Positions 22,526-36,248 of a DNA stretch of 64,000 nucleotides are shown here, one piece after another. Origin of the DNA: Hemerocallis citrina (Eukaryota; Streptophyta; Magnoliopsida; Asparagales; Asphodelaceae). The notes beneath the pieces are model-generated. The model ran no database searches. It saw nothing but the letters and a program-made list of their open reading frames with translations, and was not told the DNA's origin. The stretch is from the NCBI GenBank assembly GCA_017893485.1, contig CM030362.1:185617813-185681812 (forward strand), given 5' to 3'. The first letter of the stretch is position 1. Every line of letters starts with the position of its first letter. The position numbers were made by a program, and so were the translations under genes.

Positions 22526-23329
22526 TCTCTAATATTATAATGGGAGAGTTGGGGTTGTCATTTGTAGACAACCTGTAATTTGTAGATATTCATTCGACCA
22601 TCTAATCTCAACCATTCATTTTTAAGTTGGAATTATATTAACCATTCATTTACTCAACTGTTGTTAGTTACCATAATACCCTCAAAGTTAAAATTTATTT
22701 ACAACATAATTATCAACTACTATTTAATGGGAGAGTTTGTCAAAACAAATTTTTTTCCAATATTTTTTTGTCACACAATAAACACAACTTTGTTACCAAA
22801 CAAATCCGTGCATCGCATGTGCAACTTCAAATCTATTTATCAACATGTATATCGCACGTACAATTCAAAGTTTTTTCTTCTTAATTTTAAAAAAATATGT
22901 GTATCGTCCATTTAGCTCCATTTTTTTTAGAAATTAAAGCATTCATCGCACATGCTAATTACTAAACAAACTCATGCATCGCACGTGCAACTCCAAATTT
23001 ATTTATCAACGCGTGCATCGCACGTACAAATCAACATTCTTCTTAATTTAAATTTCTTTTTTTGAAATTAAGGCATTCATTGCATGTGCTAATTACTAAA
23101 CAAACTAGTGCATCACATGTGCAACTCCAAATCTATTTATTAACATGTGCATTGCACGTACAAATCGAAATTTTTTCCTTCTTAATTTTATAAAAAAATA
23201 CATGTATCGCCTGTTCAGCTCCAATTTTTTTTTGAAAATCAAGACATCCCTCGCACGTGCTAATTACTACTGATTTACTTGTATCGCACGTTCAACTCCA
23301 ATTCTTTATCATAATGTGAAAAATTCTAG
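22526..23329 (+). mobile_element. Helitron with internal CGCACGTGC hairpin repeats
   Basis: Starts TCTCTAATATTATAATGGG after A and may end at CTAG 23326-23329 followed by T, or at 23573-23576. Inside, units of about 130-170 bp repeat the sequence ACAAACTnGTGCATCGCACGTGCAACTCC followed by a second CGCACGTAC half, near 22800, 22970 and 23100. Duplicated Helitron ends are one way such arrays arise. Confidence 0.5.
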
Positions 23330-23340
23330 TAATATAATAA

Positions 23341-23576
23341 TCTCTACTTCTCTACTGAGAGAGTTGGGGTTTTAATAAACAAACTCTAACTTTGTAACCA
23401 AACAAACCTGTGCAATACATGTCCAAACTATATACAACAAATATAAACGTGCAGCGCACATGTAGCCCAAATCAAGACATTCAAATATAAATTATTTCTT
23501 TTCTTATTCGATGTATATTCATTTAATTTGATGACTATACTTTTTATAGGCGTGCATTGCTCGGACATTATACTAG
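23341..23576 (+). mobile_element. Short Helitron-like remnant
   Basis: Begins TCTCTACTTCTCTACTGAG and ends CTAG before T. The terminal hairpin (GCGTGCATTGCTCGG) is degraded. Boundaries with the preceding Helitron are uncertain. Confidence 0.45.
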
Positions 23577-23766
23577 TTTAAAAAAGGGTCACTCATATAA
23601 AATAAAAGTTTATACTTCTATTGGTAATTTGTAAATAGTATGTGATGTGTAATTGGAGATCCCAGGTTCAAGACCAGATTACGTCTTATTATTTACTATA
23701 TAAAAAATTTAATTAGAACATGCATCGCACATGTAAGTTAATAGTAATTATAATTCGTGAGTCAAA
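23577..23766 (+). other. Helitron-family fragment
   Basis: The block around 23655-23700 matches, in inverted orientation, a block at 22230-22320 of the nested Helitron, and is followed by ATGCATCGCACATGTAAG, a decayed 3' hairpin. Probably a broken copy of the same family. Confidence 0.4.
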
Positions 23767-23880
23767 CAAGGCTGGCACTGAGCCTGTGCGACCTGTGCGA
23801 TCGCACAGGGACGACGGTGACACAGGGCCGGCCCTGGGCCTGTGCGACCTGTGCTATCGCACAGGGCCCACTATTGAGGA
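23767..23880. repeat. Duplicated GC-rich palindromic terminus (possible hAT end)
   Basis: Two tandem similar copies each hold CTGTGCGACCTGTGC and a palindrome: the first perfect (CCTGTGCGATCGCACAGG), the second with one mismatch. The second copy begins CAGGGCCGGCCCTGGG, a start common to plant hAT-like elements. No matching right end or target duplication was found. Confidence 0.4.
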
Positions 23881-23891
23881 GGCCCCCATCA

Positions 23892-26161
23892 TGTAACCCC
23901 CGTTTCTGTTTATACTAAAAAAAAATCGTATCCTTGTATTCCAATTATTTTCAACTCTTCTGCTCTTTTGAACCCAATTGTACACATTAGAATATTCAAA
24001 CTATTGTTAAAATCTTTACTAATCAACAACTATATTTATTTCGAATGATTGTATATACTTTATTTTCTATTCCTATTTGACTGATTATTTATATTTTAGC
24101 CCAAAATCAAATCTATTATTATTCATTGATTATTTTAAAGCCAGACTCCTAATTCATTCTATACCATTATTATTTGACCATCTATTTATTTTGATTGAGC
24201 CCAACCCAAACTTGTTATTATTTTTATCTTTATTTTTGTACAAGAAACCCAATCCCATTTTCTAGTTCATGCTATATTCTACTATTTGATTTATTATTAC
24301 TGTTATTATTATTTTTAGGCTCAACTAAAGCCGATTCATTCTACAATTTATTTAACTATTTATTTTTTTAAGTCATTCTATTTTAATTACAATTATTTAC
24401 ATTTGTCTTAGTCCACCCAACAAATGATCTAATTCTTTATTATATTATGAAGCCCAACTCCAAGCCCATACTCTTATTCAACCCTAACCCGTATACCACC
24501 TAACTACATAATAATTACCCTTCTTAATCTTTTCCACTAACAACATACTTTACCCCCTCTATCTCATTAACTGCCTCCTTAATAATCTCCCCATTATCTC
24601 CTTATTATTATCCACTAACCAATCCACCTCAACTAATTAATCCCCTATTAATTCCTAACCCTAATTATCCCTAATCCCCCCCACCACCAGCCGCCCCCAC
24701 TTCTTCTTTTCTTCTTCTTCGTATGGTTCTAAAACCCCAAACCCCATTGCCGCTCCTCCTGAACTCCATCGCCTCCCACATCTTCCCCGTCAACCCTCGT
24801 CGCAGCACCATCTCCACCTCGACCACCGCTCCTACCATCCGAGAACCCATCGCCACTGTCCCTGAGTGCCACAGCCATCACCATTACTGCCACACACAAA
24901 CCTTGCCTCGCACTCAGCCCTGTCTCCACCCCATCTAGCTGTCGCACCCTCCTTCCATCGTCCTCTTGTTGTCGCCCCCGACCGATCACCACCTCATTAT
25001 CTCCGACAGCCCATGCCCTCATTCCTCGATGTTGTTCCTCGACAACCCCCACATCGACTGCAGCCCCGCCTTCTTCACCGTCACTATTGCCTTGACCAGC
25101 ACCACATATCCACTTCGACTCCATTGTAGCAACCCCACCGCTCCCCTACCACCGACGCTGCTGACTCCACCCCACCATCTCCTGCACCTCCATTGCCACC
25201 ATCGACATCCCTCGCCAATCGCCAACCTTCCCCCTCGTCACCACCACCGAGCGCCCACCTCCCTCCACCTCGACCACACTACCTCCACAGGCACCTCGCT
25301 GCCTCCAGCACCCAAGCCTGCAGTCCCAACCAACTCCTCCAATCGACTACCACTGCCCGACGTTCCACAGCCACCTCGTCCAACTGCACCCATCCTCCAC
25401 TCCACCGATTGCTGCTCTCGCTGTTGCTAGCTCCCTTCCATTGCCTCCTTCACCCGCACACAGCCATCGCCAGCACCCGCACTGTCGACAGCACCTTCGA
25501 CCGCTCTGTACCCTTGTTGCCTTTGCCATCACAGCCGTTCATCGTCGTCTCTTGAGGTCGTACTTGTTATTGTTGTCGTCGTTGCCGTTGGAGATTCTCT
25601 CTACCCATGATTCATTCACATTTGGAACCATCACATAATAAGGCAAGCGTTCTCTTGTACACCCTTTTTGTTCCCATAGAAGCTTCTGCTTTGAATTTCG
25701 CAAGTAGTCTTTGGTTGATTCATCGTGTTATAATCACGTTTTCCCTTCCCTTCAAGTGTTGATTGATCGTGATCCATTAGTATATATTATTCTACTTGGT
25801 TCTTGTTAACCCCATACTCGTAAAATAATCTTGAATATCCCTTGTTATTACATGCATTACACGGACACATGATAAAGAGGCATAGGTATATGAATACATA
25901 TTAAGATTTGACGCTATTTGATCGAGTCGTGATATAGTAATGCAAATATCAATTTTATATTTAATGCCATAGAAATAACGATTCTTACAATGAAAATAGT
26001 AGAATTCATCCTAACAACTGCATGTTGATGCTTGTTAAATTCCAATCATAAGACTATATATTTTTAGGATTACAATCGCTATACGTTACAAATGTTATAA
26101 TTCTGCCATGCTATCTACCCAAGATTGTAGCGAGATTATGACTTAATTACTGATAAAATAA
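23892..26161 (+). repeat. Truncated LARD-type LTR in + orientation
   Basis: Begins TGTAACCCCCGTTTCTG, similar to the minus-strand start of the LARD LTR (TGTAACTCCTGTTTCCC), and both share CCTTGTATTC about 45-70 bases in. It then follows the same order: AT-rich part, telobox-like AACCCTAA, a long pyrimidine- and GC-rich block (about 24670-25560), then AATAAGGCAAG. It lacks the LTR end and is cut at 26161, where a minus-strand LTR begins. Proline-rich frames in the GC block are not genes. Confidence 0.5.
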
Positions 26162-28863
26162 TGTCACGCCCCACTTCATATTATACTCAAAAATGTTGTA
26201 ATTCTGCCCAGCGAATGATATAAGTTTCCAAACTCACATTATCCATAAGCTGTATAAATATAATCTCAACAATATAAAATATAACCACAACCATGCATGA
26301 AAGAATAACCACATAAACATGAATAATCCGTGAAATGTCTCACAAATTAACCAACATCTAGAAAGACATAAACTTCGGGTAAAAAACGTCCGGAATACAA
26401 TGTATATAAAATAGCAACGATAGTAACTAGGAGAAGCATGAAATAAGTTTATTAATGCAGGCAAAGATTTGAATTCATTCCCTAGAAGAGTTATTCACCA
26501 AGTCATTCGGTCATTCCCTCTTCAATACCTACAATCTCCACATCTAGAGTTGGGGGGAAAAAGAGATCCGTTAGAGCAAGTCACGGACCGCAAGTAGTAA
26601 CAAACATAATAGGAACAAGAACCAGGTATAACAGGAAAAACATAAGAACACGAAATTTAATTGTAATGCATCATGATCAAGTGTAATGCAAGTAATATCT
26701 GAAACAAGTCTCAAAATATAATCAATCAGGAACAAGGAATTATGTAACAGGAAACGTCATGTAAACAAGAATCTTGTAATTTGTAAACAAGAATCATGTA
26801 ACTTGTAAACCGGAATCATGTAATCTTATAATAGGTAACATGTAACTGGAAACATAAGTCATGCATGTGTTCAGTGTTAATCTCAAGTCTAGCAATCTTT
26901 TATAAACCCTAACTAATGCATGCAATCTTGCATTCCATACCACAGATTTGGATGCAGATAAACAAGTTAACGTTTAGACTCTAATGGTAAATTCTATAGG
27001 GTCATGTACTCGGGTCTTCCAGTGACACTAACAGGAATCGTATCATATCATGTAATCATGTCATATCATATCGTATCATGTCACCAGGATTCATATCATA
27101 TCATATAAACAAATCATATCATATCATGTGAACATATACATAGTCACTATTACGGGAAACACGAGTCTCCTTCCGAGTATACTCTCCTATATTATCCGCT
27201 ACTAGATTCTTTACCTTATTACCCCAGCTTGTTTTACTCTTTACAATAATTATTCATTAACAATGCAACAATGAGAATGGGTATCAAGATAGGATCAATG
27301 AGTATCAAGGCTAAGCAATGCATGATATGCAATTTCAATTAATTAAATGCAAGAAATAAATTATTTACAATCAGGGACATGAAGTTACAATTATGGGCAG
27401 CAATACGTTGTTGTACAAAAATACATTTTTCCGTTGCTATAGGAAAGCGAATCAGGTACTGTCAGATGTTCCAGAAAGTAGACTTCATGTCGTTTCCGAC
27501 GAATATTCACACGATACATTTTAAATGGAATAGCTAGGTCAACTAGACAGTTCTTTACTGATTTACTGTTCAGGCAGCAGACCATGGTCAAATTCTTATA
27601 CAAATAAAGTGACTGTAAATTCATTTAAAAAATCTTATTCAAATTATAAAGCGACTCCTAATCATGTCTAGTAACAACCTGGTAAATATCAAGTCTTTGT
27701 TAACACGATATTTCAGTCAGTAAATTGAGAGGATACGCTATTACACAGTAATCTGGAAATTAGAAACCATACAATACTAAAAATGAGACAACTTGCAGCC
27801 TACAACTCGGAATCTGGATCCATAAGAAGTTCCAGAAACTAGATTCGTTGGGATAAAACTCTCTTTTACAAATCCCTAATTAATTTGAACAGTAGCTGGG
27901 TCAAAATCATTCTACAAGTTACAGCATCAGCAAGACAGCAACTTGCCAATTCAAATTGTAACGGTTCTTACTTGAAAACATATATTTTCAAATTCGTGTT
28001 TGTGCAATGAATTTGAGGACAATGGAAAACTATGATCTTTTGATGACATCGAATCATGGAGGCAAAAGAATTAATTCGATTCAATATAACGACTAATATA
28101 TATATGAGAACATCACGAAACATGAATACTACAAGAATAACGGATTTCAAATGCGATGATCTAATTACTAATTGCGAGAGATCAACAACATGCTTGTACG
28201 GAACAATAAAATGAACAAGGTACTTGCCTTTATTGACGGTTATTCCGAATATTGGTGAAGATGATACGAAAAGATGCAACGACGGCAACAACTGCAAAAG
28301 CAACAGCAGTAATGAGCGGGAGATGGCAGCAACACAGTGAGAAATGGCAGGGTGGCTCTTAGGTGCAGCTAGGAGAAGAAGGGGGTTGTTGTTTAGTGGC
28401 GACCGCAAGGGGCAACACGGGGTGGTGCTCGCTGCGGTGGTGGGGTCAGGGTAGCAGCAGCGGTGGAGCTTCGGGCTCAGGGTTGCGATGGACGAAGGCA
28501 GCAATGGTCGCGGGCGGAGAAGGCAGGGTCAACAGGTGTTGCAGTGGTGGTTGTTAGAGGACATTTGTCAGGTAGTTGAGGCTTGATCGGTGGTGCAGCG
28601 ATGGGGTGAAGCAGCATCGGGGACTGTGGCGGGGATGGTGGCACGCAGGTGGTGCGGTGGGGCTCAGGGAGGCGACGACAGTTCAAGTGGTGGCTGTTGT
28701 AGGGGCAGCGACGAGGAGGAAGGAGATGGCAGTGGCGATGGGTTGCTGGCGATGGGTTCGAGGGTGAATAGGGGAGGGTGATGGAGAACAGGGGATCAAT
28801 GCGTCGAGGGGTGGATGCAGGAAGCGAGGAATGGTGGCACGTGGTGGAAGAGCAGAGGGTGGT
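26162..28863 (-). repeat. Partial LTR of a LARD-family element (minus strand)
   Basis: Starts TGTCACGCCCCACTTC and keeps landmarks of the LARD LTR in order: CATTATCCATAAGCTGTA, CTATAGGGTCATGTACTCGG, GGGAAACACGAGTCTCCTTCC, CTTGCCTTTATTGACGG and the GC-rich block (28250-28860). It is cut at 28863, where another LTR of the same class starts. Sequence is clearly diverged from 3258-7783. Confidence 0.6.
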
Positions 28864-30214
28864 TGTCACGCCCCAGCTTCCCAAAAAGGAATATGGAATA
28901 CGGATACACGACTAAGTCCACCGAATGGCTTTCACCATTCATAAGCTATAAGGATCTTTTCAACATTTTACATGAATAAACAATATATAAACAAGGAGAA
29001 ATCAACCACGCATGCATGAATAAATTAATATACCAACAGAATTTACTTGAAACGAAATTAAATAAATCCCAAATAAACCAGATCTGGAAACAAGTTATAA
29101 ATTCTAGGTCAAACTGCCCAATACAAAATAATCCATGTAACAAATTCATTTCTTCAAAATAAGCAACAAGAAATAATAGCAAGGACTCCAGCTGACTAGA
29201 AAGTTTGGTCACCTACTCCATCGGGCAGCTGGTCACCAAAGTCTGTAATTTAACAAAATGGGGGAAGAGGAAAAAGAAACAAATTGCCCGTCAATGCAAG
29301 TTACGGGCCGCTTGTAGTGCAGGCAACAAGTACAGGAAAAGATAAACAGATATAGAGTAACAGCGAGTATGGAATAGATGTGACAGCAAAACAGAATGAC
29401 TAACATGGAATTATGAACAGAATCAAGTAAACATGATATGCTAATAGGGTACAGGTAACATGTAACAGATGTCAAGTACCATGCAAGCAGGTAACCAGGT
29501 AACAGGTGTCAGGTAGCATGTACAGGTCACAGGAATATACAGGTGATCATGTTATTTCAAGTCTTGTACTTTAGTTCTATCTAGGTAGTACTTCATGCGT
29601 CCCAAATTTTACCACATGGTTGCTACATACATGCAAGCTGCGTTTAGGCCTAGTGGTGGGTTTCTATAGGGCCGTGTACTCAGGCGTCATGTAACAGGCA
29701 ACAGACACGAATCACGTAATCGTGAAATCGCGGCATCATGTAATTAGGAACATGCATGAATTATGTAGTCACGAAACACGACATCATATAATCATATATT
29801 AGTAACAGGCATGAATCATCACGAATCATGGCATCATATAATCAGGTAGTAATAACAGGCATGAATCATGTAATCACGAAATCATGGCATCATATAATCA
29901 GGTAGTAATAACAGGCACGAATCATGTAATCACGAAATCATGGCATCATATAATCAGGTAGTAATAACAGGCATGAATCATGTAATCACGAAATCATGGC
30001 ATCATATAATGGGAAACACGGCCCTCTTCTGAGTACACATACCTATATTGTCCACTACTAAGGTCTTTCCTTTAACCCGGCATGGTTACTTATTATGATT
30101 ATCAAACAGGTATATACGGGCACAAAACAGGGCAAGAATGACATGGTATGAACAAGGGACAGGTTCAGGTTAGACACAAACATGCACAGGTGACAGACAA
30201 CTCATAAAAGACTA
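28864..30214 (-). repeat. Partial LTR of another LARD-family element (minus strand)
   Basis: Starts TGTCACGCCCCAGCTTCCC and shares with the LARD LTR the landmarks CTATCTAGGTAG.ACTTCATGC, GGCCTAGT, ATAGGGCCGTGTACTCAGG and CCTATATTGTCCACTACTA. It is interrupted at 30214 by the element starting at 30215. Its missing end could be the LTR end at 49620-50782, but I cannot prove that. Confidence 0.6.
29809..30009. repeat. 56-bp tandem repeat, about 3.5 units
   Basis: Units start at 29856, 29912 and 29968 with exact period 56 (CAGGCATGAATCATGTAATC...), preceded by a shorter diverged unit from 29809. Almost identical units indicate recent expansion within the LTR. Confidence 0.75.
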
Positions 30215-33200
30215 TGTAACGCCCCGATTTCCGGTAACTGGGAAACCGTGACATAAGGCAGAATTGTTTCTTCAATTAGCCACAATACACAAAAAAATAG
30301 GAAAATTTAAAAACTTTTTATTCAACACCAAATGTATTACAAGTCCGAATGTTATAAAAACTGCAATAGATTACAACAGTGTTACAATAATACCTTTACA
30401 ATCTCAAGTGTTACAACTTTCAACAAATTACATCAGAGTACAATGAATGAAGAACAACACTTGGTAATTCTTACTTGGATACTTGATAATCAACATAAAT
30501 ATTACAACGGAACTTAAAATGACATCGACTCCTCGCTTTCCTTGCCTTGAGTTATCCTGAATCTTGTACCTGTACTTCTGCAATCCAGTACCTATTGAAG
30601 TGGGGACGTCAGTATTCACTGACGCTTTAAGGTTAATAACTAGCAGCGAATCTCCCAAAACAAACATACAACCATAGCAAATGTGTCAGTGTAGTTTAAG
30701 TGTTCGTGAGTGCTATGACTAGAATCTAATGCAATATCAACTAAGGCTATGATGCTCCTATTCTAATGCCAGCAAGTCTCCGGAACAGCATGCATCCCAC
30801 ACTATATGCACCCCATCTCAAGCCGTTTCTTCATATATAGGGATTTGAAACCACGCCATGAGCTCTACTCTTGTACTCAACTTGTTTCTGAAGATACAAC
30901 GTGACTGATGAGGTTGCTCTGAAACGGTCTAATTCTGCCATCCGCAATCATATATTGGTGTCCCTGTTTTCCACTATTGCCTAGTCGCACCGGACCCCAC
31001 TCAAATATCTGACGAATCCTTGGAGTTTTCGCGGACACAGGTTAGCTCGAAGCATCCCCTGCCGCCCCCTAGCCAGGCCGTAGTCTATGGCTTTTCGCCC
31101 TTAGATACAAGACAAGACGGAGTTCCAGAGGTCCATCCCCCTAGCTCCAACAGGAATCGCTCCCGCTTATCAAGGCACTTCAGAAATTAACAGACGAGAT
31201 ACGGATCCCGTGCTCTCAACTCGTGAGAAGGCACAGACCGTATCACTTTGACAAGAAGGGTACAACCCAATAACACCGCCTAGTGCCGTCCTATAGGACA
31301 GGTCGGGTCATAAGGAATCACCCTTAACACCAACTTTTTCCCTTCGGCGAGTAAATGATAATAATATAGGTTAAGTAGTATTAGCCATAAGTTACTACCC
31401 TAGAAATGTCACTAACCCTAAACAAACTGAGGGATGACAACAGAACTTACACAACATGCTAAGTCTTAAGTTAAGATTTCGCAAGATGACTCTACTAGGC
31501 TGTTCAACCTAGACTTACCAGAATCCCTAAGAATTCGATTCATGGCCTATCGATCCAAGACCCGGCAATACGAACGTATTCGTATGCTACTACCCTGAAC
31601 TTGGATTTTGTCGACACTCCGGTCCGTGGTCAACCTACACCGGTTAAGATCCGACGGTACACAATAAGTGACTCATCTACAATCCCTTAGGAGTAAGGTG
31701 AATACACGTCTTGATGGTCGATAGCCCCTAGGGCAATAATATCACCCTAGACGAGCACAACGAACTGCGTACTAGCCAATAAGCTACATACGAGTAAACA
31801 AAACACATACGAGCTAAACAACCATGTATGAGACAACAACATACATACGAGCAAAATGAGCTACGTATGAGACTAACAGCTATACGGGCCAGGCTAGCCA
31901 CGTATGAGCAAAACCACATACAAAACAACCATATAGGTAATAAACCTAGAAGCAAGCAAACATATTTTACTCGAAAAATTGATCTTCTATAATTAGAAGC
32001 AACAGAAGAATCTACTAACAGTCTAAAATAGGCATTCTACCAATGAGAAGCCCAAAAGCGACATAAAACTTTTTATCGAGCTAATCAATTATTAGTGACT
32101 TTCCCAACCCTTATTACCCATGAAGGTGAGGAATGTTCACATGATATGGTCCAAATTTAAGTAGAACCTTATACAGCTAGAATCCATGAGGAATGTTCAC
32201 ATGATTGGTTCTTTTCCCAAATTGAACTAGAACTACATGCAACTAGATTCTTGGGTTCTCTCTCAAGTTTGAGCTAGAATCACCTAGAAGCTAAATGCAT
32301 TGGTCCATGGGTTCTTCCTTAACCTTCACTGCAATACCACCAAATGATAGTTCTCTACTAACATTACAACTACAATATGATAGTTCTTTACTAATACTAC
32401 AACTACAACACGATAGTTCTTTACTCAAGATGATCCTTTAACTCAAGCATGAATAACTACTATACTTAATCACGGTATATAACTTAAGTATTACCCTACA
32501 ACAATCTTAGCATGGTATGTCAATCTACAATGATCTAAGCATGGTATTGAACATACGTATCAACCTACAATAATTTCAAACCTAGCATGGGTTTCTTTAC
32601 TACTACATAAGCATGGATAATTGTTACACTTAATATGAGTACTTACTACCACTTAAACATGAATGTTTACTACTACCTTAACATGGACCCTTTTCTATAT
32701 AGAATAACTACACGTCTTAAGCATGGCATAACTTAAGCATAAATGTTTTACTTAAGCATGAATAGCTACTAGATTTAAGCATGGATATCTTCTACTACTT
32801 TAAGCATGGTTAATTGCTACAACTTACCCATGAAAATTAACAAATTAGCATGGTATACAACAAAGCATGATTTTCTTTACTACTTTAACCTACAACAATT
32901 AGCATGGTATGCAACTTAGCATGAGTCTACAACATTCCTAAGCATGGTATACTACTTAAGCATCAACCTAAAGCATGGTATACATTTTAAGCATGAACCT
33001 ACAACATTCTAAACATGGTATACTACTTAAGTATCAACCTAAAGTATGGTATATATTTTAAGCATGGATAAACATGAGTTCTCTATTACAATCCCTACAA
33101 CATGCATGCAACATAAGCATGAACTCACTACAACTTAGCATGAATGATTACTATGCTTAAGCATGGATATCTTCTACTAGCTTAAGCATGTATCTTTTCT

Positions 33201-35245
33201 ACAACTACTTAACCATGGTATACAATGTAGGTATGAGTTTCTTTTCTACCTTATCCTACAACAAATTAAGCACGGTAGATAGCATGAGTATCAATCCTAC
33301 AACAATCTAACATGGTCTATGGCTTTCCTACAACAATCCAAATATGGTATAAAATTTTCCTACACAATCTAAACATGGATACTTATTTTAAGCATGGAAA
33401 ATTGCCACAACTAAGTATGGATACTTACTTTAACTTAAGCATGGAAAATTGCTACAACTTAAGCATGGGTAATTAATACAAGCACCAATCTACGACAATC
33501 TAAGCATGGTATGTCAATCTACAACAATCTAAGCACGGTATGTGGATCTACAACAATCTAAGCATGGTATGTTGATCTACAACAATCTAAGCATGGTATG
33601 TGGATCTACAACAATCTAAGCATGGTATGACATGAACATGGCTTCTTTACTACGATCCCTACAATAATTTGAGCATGAATACAACATACACATGGACTTC
33701 CTACAACATGGTAGACAACATAAACTTAGATTTCCTACAACATGGTAGACAAACATAAACTTAGGTTTCCTACAACATGGTAGACATTATAAATATGGAC
33801 TTCCTACAACATCTACCATGATACAACAATTTAACTTTATGAGCTACCATTTCTACATACTACAAAAATCCGTTTTATCTACAAATTGCAAGCCCTTCTA
33901 TCTTTTATAACTAGGAGTTATCAAGAATTTGTTATTTAATAAATTAGAGAGCAAGAAGCAAATAAAAGACTCATTTTTAATAATTAGGAGTTCTACAACC
34001 CCAAGGGGTATGTAATAGTTCTATGTGCAAATTTCATGTGCTTAGGCCAATGGTTCTTGTTTGAGTTCTACATCCCAAATGGGTGTGTACACAATATTCA
34101 TATGCATATGTTCATGTCAAGTTCTACAACTATAGATGGGTATGTACATCCATCTCCATATGCTTGTGTCCTTATAGTCCAAATAGTAACAACAAGAATA
34201 AAATTACAAAAATCAAAAGAGTCAAGCTTTTATGTTCTTATTCATTCATTCAAGTCTACCATCCACTTTCTTATGGTTCTTCCTTTTGTCCATACAAGGT
34301 GTTGGTTCAAGTTGTTTATCATAACATACCCCATCAAGAAAACCACACAACACTCCCACAAAAGAAAACAACTCAATCAAGGAGCAAAAATCAACAAGAT
34401 AATAAGGAACATACAAGAACAAACTCAAACAAACAAAAACAAAAGAAGGGAGAAGCCCCCACCTTAGTTTCCCTTGAAGGAAGGACTTGCCTAGCACTCC
34501 TTCTCCTTCCTCCTAAGCTCTTAGGAACTCTTAAAAACCTACAAATAAAAACTTTCCTATTAGTCTTTCTCTTTTTCTTTTCCTCCCTTTATTTTTTTGT
34601 TCTAGTAAAAGTGAGACAAGAGAAGATGAGAGGGGTATTTATAGGATTGGAGAGAACGTGGAGAGTGCAAAAGTGCACCCACACAATTGCACAAAACCCC
34701 TTCCCCCAAACAAGGGCCGGCCATACTTGGGTATGGGAGGAGATGAGGTGGAGGTATGGGTGTGAGGGTGAGGTGGAAGCATGGTGTAAGCTTCTAGAAG
34801 AAATCTCCTAATTCTCTTATGCATATTTTTAACCCTAGGTTTAGTCTTTCCTTAAAACTTAACCATCTAACTTAACCTGTCATGTCAAAGAGAAGTATTT
34901 TGTCCAAAAAAAATGCACACCACATAATTTGTATAGTGTATTAATTTAATACAATACACATATGTATGTATATATATATATACCGAAAATCTTCGTAAAA
35001 TCCGTATAAAATAAATTAATTTCGAAAATAATAATAAAATAAATTTTATTACCAGTTCGGAAGATTACGGTACCAATTTGATACAATACGGATGTATACA
35101 GACTGGTATATGTGAACAGATAATGTTTATAAACAAAACCGGGTGATAACCACCAAAATATTTCAATTCTGGAATTAAAACAAAATAATAATAAATAATA
35201 ATAAATAATAATTTATACAATGTAATATCCGTCCGGGATATTACA
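30215..35245 (-). repeat. 3' LTR, about 5 kb, of the LARD-like element
   Basis: Runs from TGTAACGCCCCGATTTCC to GGATATTACA; read on the minus strand it is TGTAATATCC...GGGGCGTTACA. From about 32400 to 33830 it is full of short degenerate units with AAGCATGG and CTACAACAA; at 33484-33640 these become a regular tandem of about 30 bp (TCTACAACAATCTAAGCATGG). Frames near 34036-34811 lie in the promoter-proximal part and have no recognised domain. Confidence 0.7.
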
Positions 35246-36248
35246 ATACTCCCTCCTTAGAATAGTTCTGTCCTCAGAACTACGTTAAGTCAGGAAAACA
35301 GACAAACATCTCTACACTAAATAACTCGAGAAAAGAAAGCTTATACGGCTTTCTGGCTCCTAAGTGGCTCATCTACGAACTGGTTCTCCAAAGAACCCAA
35401 ACTCGATCCAAAGCTGCTTGCAACTCTGCCAAAATCGAGATGTAATCTCTCGAATCTTGGTCAAATCCACTGACGCTGGCACTCCATGCTACTTTATTGC
35501 GCCTTCCATGTCGGCTTCCGCTAATATCTCTAGCGACTAAGTTATCCTTAATCGAAAAATGTGCAGACTTGTTAACTGGATCCCAAATAACCCAAATTGA
35601 GTTATACATTTTCGAACTTCTGGGTACTCCTGTGCTGAGTTCATACTGATATTCTGGAATTTTCCTTCATCAACTTGCCGCTTCAGTGCTTCAATCCCTG
35701 CACCTCCTGCCTAAGCCTTCTGAATTGCTTACTTTGACTTGGTTGCAGCTCCCATCGTGCCAAAACTGAGCCCTAAAACTCGAGTAATCACTTCAATACT
35801 AGTTTGCATGATCTCATCATCTAGCTTCTTACTTCCTTCACGGTTTTTGGCTGAGGCTAATTCTTCGCTTATCTCTACCTTTTGCAGTTTGGTAGCTACT
35901 CCCACCTTAGAATAGGTCATGGCCTATGAACATCACTTCTGACTTTTAGGATTCTCTCCTGTAATTCGCTCAAAGCTGATGCTCCAGATGATGTAATTAA
36001 CAAAACCAATTCTAGAGTTGCCTCCCGTACACACCTCAACTCTTAAAAAATAATCTTGACAAAAGAATATGATGAACCAAGTTTGAACAAAATTAGTTGC
36101 TTGGATTTCATATATATATAAATCTAACTGATTACAAAAAGTTTTACATCATATATCACTCCTTACTCCAAAATAAATTTCAAAATACAACTCTAAGACT
36201 TAGTTGCAGTTCCATATGCACATACTAGTACTGGCTCTCCTGCCTTCT
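35246..36248 (-). other. PPT and non-coding or decayed internal sequence
   Basis: 35246-35290 is the complement of a chromovirus-like end: the minus strand reads GTTCTGAGGACAGAACTATTC, then the polypurine tract. 35330-35940 keeps broken minus-strand frames (for example EELASAKNREGSKKLDDE) without recognisable domains. 35940-36248 shows nothing. Confidence 0.5.

Noticed and set aside
23660..23700. AGGTTCAAGACC resembling a tRNA B box
   Set aside because: The neighbouring bases do not form a T-arm stem and no A box is present; it belongs to the Helitron-family sequence.
24723..25640. Pro/Ser/His-rich frames that look like a cell-wall protein
   Set aside because: The block corresponds to the pyrimidine-rich part of a LARD-type LTR, and the frames overlap each other in three phases.
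29809..30009. Regular 56-bp repeats that could suggest a CRISPR array
   Set aside because: Units are contiguous without unique spacers and lie in plant LTR sequence.
34036..34811. Overlapping frames of 143 and 242 codons near the start of the 5-kb LTR
   Set aside because: They overlap in different phases, have no domain, and the related LTR at 48690-49000 does not preserve them.
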